DNA of 64,000 nt, taken from contig JAEWZX010000030.1 of assembly GCA_023394965.1 (NCBI GenBank), positions 1 through 64,000 on the forward strand, read 5' to 3'. Position 1 is the first letter of the stretch. Each line of letters begins with the position of its first letter. A model generated the notes under the pieces. It had not been told where the DNA came from, made no database searches, and saw only the letters and a program-made list of their open reading frames with translations. The DNA comes from Pseudomonadota bacterium (lineage in GTDB: Bacteria > Pseudomonadota > Alphaproteobacteria > Sphingomonadales > Sphingomonadaceae). This document shows, in pieces, positions 60,286 through 64,000 of the stretch. The position numbers were made by a program, and so were the translations under genes.

Positions 60286-60587
60286 ACACTGTCCTACAGG
60301 GCGGCGATTATGCGATGAATGCAATCATGACCCCGCTATCGCCTCTCGACGCCGCACCTTGCGCAGGCGCGCCCCAAGCTGACACCCGGCTGTACCAAGC
60401 CGACATTTTCGCCGTGCAAGCCGACAGGCGGGCCGCGCAAACCGACGTCGAACCGGCGAAAGCCGACACCAAATCCCGGCAAGCTGACGCCTTTGCGCAT
60501 AAGCCGACTTTCTTTGCCTCTGGACTGTGTAACACCCGGTCCATGTCTCGGGCGAACTCACAACTGACAGGTACGAATCATGGCTGA
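60282..60587 (+). CDS. Dubious 101-codon ORF with heptad repeats, overlapping lpd start
   Basis: The ATG at 60282 overlaps the thioesterase stop (ATGA) and the frame runs to 60587, eight bases past the lpd ATG. The 21-bp tandem repeat inside it translates as QADxxxx units (QADTRLY, QADIFAV, QADRRAA, QTDVEPA, KADTKSR, QADAFAH). The frame also crosses the 26-bp palindromic element. I know no homologue. The arrangement is suggestive of coupling, but a regulatory DNA region read in an open frame is equally likely. Confidence 0.2.
   Translation: MNTVLQGGDYAMNAIMTPLSPLDAAPCAGAPQADTRLYQADIFAVQADRRAAQTDVEPAKADTKSRQADAFAHKPTFFASGLCNTRSMSRANSQLTGTNHG
60375..60509. repeat. Tandem array of seven ~21-bp units upstream of lpd
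   Basis: Copies of CAAGCCGACA or a close variant start at 60375, 60396, 60417, 60438, 60459, 60480 and 60500, i.e. at 21-bp steps (the last 20), with about 11 variable bases between them. Twenty-one base pairs is two helical turns, so the units face the same side of DNA. The array ends about 11 bp before the 26-bp palindromic element at 60521. Confidence 0.75.
60521..60546. promoter_or_regulatory. 26-bp palindromic element upstream of lpd (copy 2 of 2)
   Basis: Identical in all 26 bases to 1294-1319 before ppdK: TGGAC-N13-GTCCA with inner GTGTAACAC. It ends 33 nt before the lpd ATG. Downstream an ACAGG motif sits 8 nt before the ATG, matching the ppdK leader. Upstream of both copies is a T-rich stretch. 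Confidence 0.65.
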
Positions 60588-61992
60588 CAAATACGACGTT
60601 ATCGTGCTCGGCAGCGGTCCGGGCGGCTATGTCGCGGCAATCCGCTGCGCACAGCTGGGACTGAAAACCGCCATCGTGGAACGCGAACTGCTGGGCGGCA
60701 TCTGCCTCAACTGGGGCTGTATCCCGACCAAGGCGCTGCTGCGTTCGGCGGAAATCCTCCATTATGCGCAGCACGCCAAGGATTACGGCCTCAAGATCGC
60801 GGGCGAGATCGAAGCCGATCTGGACGCGGTGGTAAAGCGCAGCCGCGGCGTGGCCAAACAGCTCAATCAGGGCGTCACCCACCTGATGAAGAAGAACAAG
60901 ATCACGGTGCATATGGGCGAAGGCACGCTGACCGGCCCGACCAGCCTGACCGTGAAGGGCGAAAAGGGCGAGGAAAAGCTCACCGCCAAACACATCATCG
61001 TCGCCACTGGTGCCCGCGCGCGCGACCTGCCTTTCGCCAAGGCGGACGGCAAGCGTGTGTGGACCTATCGCCATGCGATGACGCCGAAGGAAATGCCGAA
61101 GAAGCTGCTGGTTATCGGCAGCGGCGCGATCGGGATCGAATTCGCCAGCTTCTACAACGACATGGGCTGCGATGTGACCGTGGTCGAAATGCTCGATCGG
61201 ATCGTGCCGGTGGAAGACAAGGACGTGTCCGCCTTCCTCGAAAAGAGCCTGTCCAAGCAGGGCATGACGATCATGACCGGCGCTGGCGTCGAGACGCTCG
61301 ACGTGACCGACAAGGGCGTGAAAGCCAAGATCAAGTCGTCTAATGGTAAGACTACGGACTCCGAATTCAGTCACTGCATCGTTGCCATCGGCATCGTGCC
61401 CAACACTGAAAACATCGGGCTGGACAAGCTGGCGGACATGGACCGCGGCTTCATCCAGATCGACGATTATGGCCGCACCAAGTCGAAAAGCCTGTGGGCC
61501 ATCGGCGATTGCACGCCCGGCCCCTGGCTGGCGCACAAGGCGAGCCACGAAGGCGTCACCACCGCCGAAGCGATTGCCAGGGAACTGGGCAATAAGGATG
61601 TCCATCCGCACCCGCTCGACCGTAACAACATCCCGGGCTGCACCTATTGCCACCCGCAGATCGCCAGCGTCGGCCTGACCGAAGCCAAGGCGAAAGAAGC
61701 CGGGTATGACGTGAAGGCCGGAACCTTCCCGTTCATCGGCAACGGCAAGGCCATCGCGCTGGGCGAAGCGGAAGGCTTCGTGAAGACCGTGTTCGACGCC
61801 AAGACTGGCGAGCTGCTCGGCGCGCATATGGTCGGCGCGGAAGTGACCGAGATGATCCAGGGCTTTGTCGTCGGCAAGACGCTGGAGACGACGGAGGCGG
61901 AACTGATGCAGACCGTCTTCCCGCATCCCACCATCTCGGAATCCATGCACGAGAGCGTACTTGCGAGCTATGGGCGCGCGCTGCATATTTGA
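60580..61992 (+). CDS. lpd: Dihydrolipoamide dehydrogenase (E3)
   Basis: The FAD flavoprotein that re-oxidises lipoamide with NAD+ in pyruvate, 2-oxoglutarate and branched-chain complexes. The 470-residue protein has the GSGPGGY FAD-binding motif, the redox disulfide in GGICLNWGCIPTKA (Cys42, Cys47), an NAD-binding IGSGAIGIEFAS and the C-terminal His-Glu pair (HPTISE, about 449-454). It follows pdhC at a distance, with a 26-bp palindromic element and a tandem-repeat array in its leader. Confidence 0.96.
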   Translation: MADKYDVIVLGSGPGGYVAAIRCAQLGLKTAIVERELLGGICLNWGCIPTKALLRSAEILHYAQHAKDYGLKIAGEIEADLDAVVKRSRGVAKQLNQGVTHLMKKNKITVHMGEGTLTGPTSLTVKGEKGEEKLTAKHIIVATGARARDLPFAKADGKRVWTYRHAMTPKEMPKKLLVIGSGAIGIEFASFYNDMGCDVTVVEMLDRIVPVEDKDVSAFLEKSLSKQGMTIMTGAGVETLDVTDKGVKAKIKSSNGKTTDSEFSHCIVAIGIVPNTENIGLDKLADMDRGFIQIDDYGRTKSKSLWAIGDCTPGPWLAHKASHEGVTTAEAIARELGNKDVHPHPLDRNNIPGCTYCHPQIASVGLTEAKAKEAGYDVKAGTFPFIGNGKAIALGEAEGFVKTVFDAKTGELLGAHMVGAEVTEMIQGFVVGKTLETTEAELMQTVFPHPTISESMHESVLASYGRALHI

Positions 61993-62020
61993 GCCGCGCC
62001 GCATATAGGGGGAGGGCGAG

Positions 62021-63880
62021 ATGACCGGTTTCCTGATACTCGCCTTCCTCATCCTCGTCGCCGGGGTGGTTGCCGTCCCCCTGGCGAGCCGGTTCGGTCT
62101 GGGCTCCGTGCTCGGCTATCTGCTGGCAGGTATGGCGATCTCACCGATCCTCGCATCGCTCCGGGTGGATGTGGATGCGCTGCAGGTGTTCGCGGAATTC
62201 GGCGTGGTGATGATGCTGTTCATCATCGGCCTCGAAATAGAGCCCAAGCGGCTGTGGGAAATGCGCGGCAAGCTGGTCGGCCTGGGCGGCGGCCAGGTGC
62301 TGCTCTCGACGCTGGTGATTGCGGGCATCGCCCTGTTCAACGATCAGCCCTGGCAGACCGCGCTGGCCATCGGCATGGTGCTGGCCCTCAGCTCCACCGC
62401 AATCATCGTCCAGACCCTGACGGAAAAGGGGCTGCTCAAGACGCCGGGGGGCGAAGCCAGCTTTTCCGTCCTGCTGGTGCAGGATGTCGCGGTCATCCCG
62501 ATACTCGCCCTGATCCCGCTGCTGGCACTGCCCGAACTCAGCGCAGTGGCGTCGGGCCATGCAGGCGGCGGTGGCCATGGCGGGATCGATCTGACCGAAG
62601 CGATGTCGGGCTGGCAGGCCGGGATCACGCGCCTAGCCGCGGTGGCAGGGGTCGTTGCCATCGGCATCTTCGCCATCCGCCCGCTGTTCCGCTACATCGC
62701 GCGGGCCAATCTGCGCGAACTGTTCACCGCTGCCGCGCTGCTGGTGGTGATCGGTATCGCCCTGATGATGTCGCTGGTGGGCCTATCGCCCGCACTGGGT
62801 GCATTCATCGCGGGGGTGGTGCTGGCGACCAGCGAATATCGGCACGAACTCGAAAGCGATATCAACCCGTTCAAAGGCCTGCTGCTCGGCCTGTTCTTCA
62901 TCACTGTGGGCGCCGGCATAGACTTTGCGCTCGCCAGAACGATCTGGATGTCCGTCGTCTTCTGGGCCGCTGTCACCATCATCGCCAAAATCGCCGTGCT
63001 GCTCACCATCGGGTGGCTTTACGGTCTTCGCAGGCAGGCTCTGTGGCTGTTTTCGCTCAGCCTGCCTCAGGCGGGCGAGTTCGCCTTCGTCCTGATCGCC
63101 TTCGCCGTCGGCAATGCGGTCTTCGAGCAGGCCTTTGCCGACCAGCTGCTGCTTGTCGTGTCGCTGACCATGCTGATGACGCCGCTGCTGTTCATTCTCT
63201 ACGACAAGCTGATCGCTCACATCTATTGTGCCGACCAGGCACCGGACGAAGCCGACCAGATCGACGAGGAGAATCCGATCATCATCGCTGGCAGGGGCCG
63301 TGTTGGCGGGATTGTCGACCGGATGCTCGATGCGGCGGGGCACCGTGCCACCGTCATCGACAACAACAGTCAGCACCTTGAGAACATGAAGAAGTTCGGC
63401 GTCACCACCTATTATGGCGATGTGACGCGGCCGGATCTCCTCGCCAGTGCGGGGATCGACCGCGCGCGCATCCTCGTCGTGGCGCTGGAGGATCGCGAAC
63501 AGATCGACAAGCTGGTACGATACGCCTGCAGCACGTTTCCCAATCTGCATGTCATATCGCGCGCCAAGGATCGCGATCACGTCTATCACCTCTGGGCCAT
63601 GGGATGTCGCGACGTCATTCGCGAAACCTATGATGGCGCCTTGCGGATGGGGCGGTCGGTCTACGAAGCGTTGGGGCATGATCGCCAAACTGCCATGGCG
63701 ATGACGGCTGCATGGGAAGAAATGGACAGGTCGTCCACGCAGGCGATTGCCGAAGTCTATCGGCTCGATGTTCCGGCCTATGAGAACGAGGAACTGCTGG
63801 CAAAGATAAGGGAGTTGAAAGCCGAATGGGACCCGAAACTGCGCGATGCGATGGACGAAATCGCAGCCCGGAAGAGCTGA
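62021..63880 (+). CDS. CPA2 family cation:proton antiporter with TrkA-N domain (KefB-like)
   Basis: A 619-residue protein with about 12-13 membrane helices of the CPA2/KefB family, a short cytoplasmic linker and a C-terminal RCK/TrkA-N domain (IIAGRGRVGGIVDRML, NAD-binding). GLSPALGAFIAGVVLA and SLPQAGEFAFVLIAFAVG are typical. A glycine/histidine-rich loop (GHAGGGGHGG) lies between helices. Such systems exchange K+ or Na+ for protons, and some are gated by glutathione; the substrate here is not certain. Confidence 0.9.
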   Translation: MTGFLILAFLILVAGVVAVPLASRFGLGSVLGYLLAGMAISPILASLRVDVDALQVFAEFGVVMMLFIIGLEIEPKRLWEMRGKLVGLGGGQVLLSTLVIAGIALFNDQPWQTALAIGMVLALSSTAIIVQTLTEKGLLKTPGGEASFSVLLVQDVAVIPILALIPLLALPELSAVASGHAGGGGHGGIDLTEAMSGWQAGITRLAAVAGVVAIGIFAIRPLFRYIARANLRELFTAAALLVVIGIALMMSLVGLSPALGAFIAGVVLATSEYRHELESDINPFKGLLLGLFFITVGAGIDFALARTIWMSVVFWAAVTIIAKIAVLLTIGWLYGLRRQALWLFSLSLPQAGEFAFVLIAFAVGNAVFEQAFADQLLLVVSLTMLMTPLLFILYDKLIAHIYCADQAPDEADQIDEENPIIIAGRGRVGGIVDRMLDAAGHRATVIDNNSQHLENMKKFGVTTYYGDVTRPDLLASAGIDRARILVVALEDREQIDKLVRYACSTFPNLHVISRAKDRDHVYHLWAMGCRDVIRETYDGALRMGRSVYEALGHDRQTAMAMTAAWEEMDRSSTQAIAEVYRLDVPAYENEELLAKIRELKAEWDPKLRDAMDEIAARKS

Positions 63881-63881
63881 G

Positions 63882-64000
63882 ATGACGCAGGGTACCCACA
63901 ACTACATCGTCGATGATCGCAATGCGACGGTCATCATCGATATCAATGGCGATCACTTTCCGCGTCCCGACGCGAAGATCAGTGTCTTCGACAGCGGCTT
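63882..64000 (+). CDS. Class-IV aminotransferase, N-terminal part
   Basis: The reading frame from the ATG at 63882 runs to the window edge (about 39 codons) and starts MTQGTHNYIVDDRN, continuing through INGDHFPRPDAKISVFDSG, the N-terminus of branched-chain or D-amino-acid aminotransferases of the class-IV fold. The catalytic Lys lies beyond the window. It begins one base after the antiporter stop (TGA, 63878-63880), so the two genes are probably co-transcribed. Confidence 0.8.
   Translation, partial: MTQGTHNYIVDDRNATVIIDINGDHFPRPDAKISVFDSG

Noticed and set aside
60375..60509. CRISPR array
   Set aside because: The units are 10 bp with about 11 variable bases and imperfect copies; CRISPR repeats and spacers are longer and the repeats near identical, and no cas genes are present.
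60325..62052. 575-codon open frame on the minus strand opposite lpd
   Set aside because: It mirrors lpd codon for codon, has no family similarity I recognise, and arises from high-GC antisense frames.

Overview
The window comes from a GC-rich alphaproteobacterium, most likely Sphingomonadales and probably the Erythrobacteraceae. Supporting signs are the glyS–ppdK adjacency, the short form of ProS, the class-IV aminotransferase, the PhaR, PCuAC, YcxB-like and DUF559 families, and the σ32-type promoter in front of dnaK. Apart from the first ~58 bases, which are nearly pure C/G runs and look like a sequence-end artefact, it is ordinary chromosome. Genes are tightly packed with many 4-base ATGA overlaps. 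No tRNA, rRNA, insertion sequence, prophage or CRISPR array was seen.

Layout. 1-4.8 kb: the C-terminal part of glyS, then ppdK and a BioC-like methyltransferase. 4.8-8.7 kb: comF, a candidate structured small RNA on the minus strand, hisI, a MerR regulator and a long acyl-CoA dehydrogenase. 9-16 kb: an AadA-like nucleotidyltransferase, a membrane diguanylate cyclase, a dienelactone hydrolase/cysK/MFS operon, a PilZ protein and tyrS. 16-25.6 kb: DOMON-like and NamZ-like genes, an MFS carrier, DUF817, then a MoxR ATPase and VWA protein pair split by a soluble chemoreceptor, and an α/β-hydrolase–OsmC fusion. 25.6-36.3 kb: parE, a PBP-activator lipoprotein, rsmI–yraN–gshB–dedA, and on the minus strand rph–ycxB-like–rdgB and hemW–xerC with a CAP-domain gene between them. 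36.3-45.3 kb: an extended heat-shock locus with hrcA–grpE, five unrelated genes, then dnaK–dnaJ. 45.4-57.4 kb: a patatin-like protein, radA–cvpA–Fe-S scaffold, an MHS transporter with alr, phaR, proS and rnr. 57.5-64 kb: a universal stress protein, pdhC, a DUF559 protein inside palindromic repeats, a thioesterase, lpd, a CPA2 antiporter and the start of a class-IV aminotransferase.

The most unusual signal is a 26-bp element that occurs twice, base for base identical (1294-1319 and 60521-60546). Each copy lies 21-33 nt upstream of the start codon of a pyruvate-metabolism gene: ppdK (pyruvate phosphate dikinase) and lpd (the E3 subunit shared by the 2-oxo acid dehydrogenases). It contains nested inverted repeats and could be an operator or a 5'UTR RNA hairpin. 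The lpd copy also follows a seven-unit tandem array with a 21-bp period. I could not assign it to any known motif.

Other points of interest: the multi-hairpin RNA candidate at 5.6-5.8 kb; a matching MerR-type operator at the MerR gene and at moxR; a gene whose conserved N-terminus has no ATG, GTG or TTG start and appears to use CTG overlapping the previous stop codon (41515); a palindromic repeat read in frame at the edge of glyS; and a DUF559 nuclease-fold gene embedded in the same kind of palindromes.
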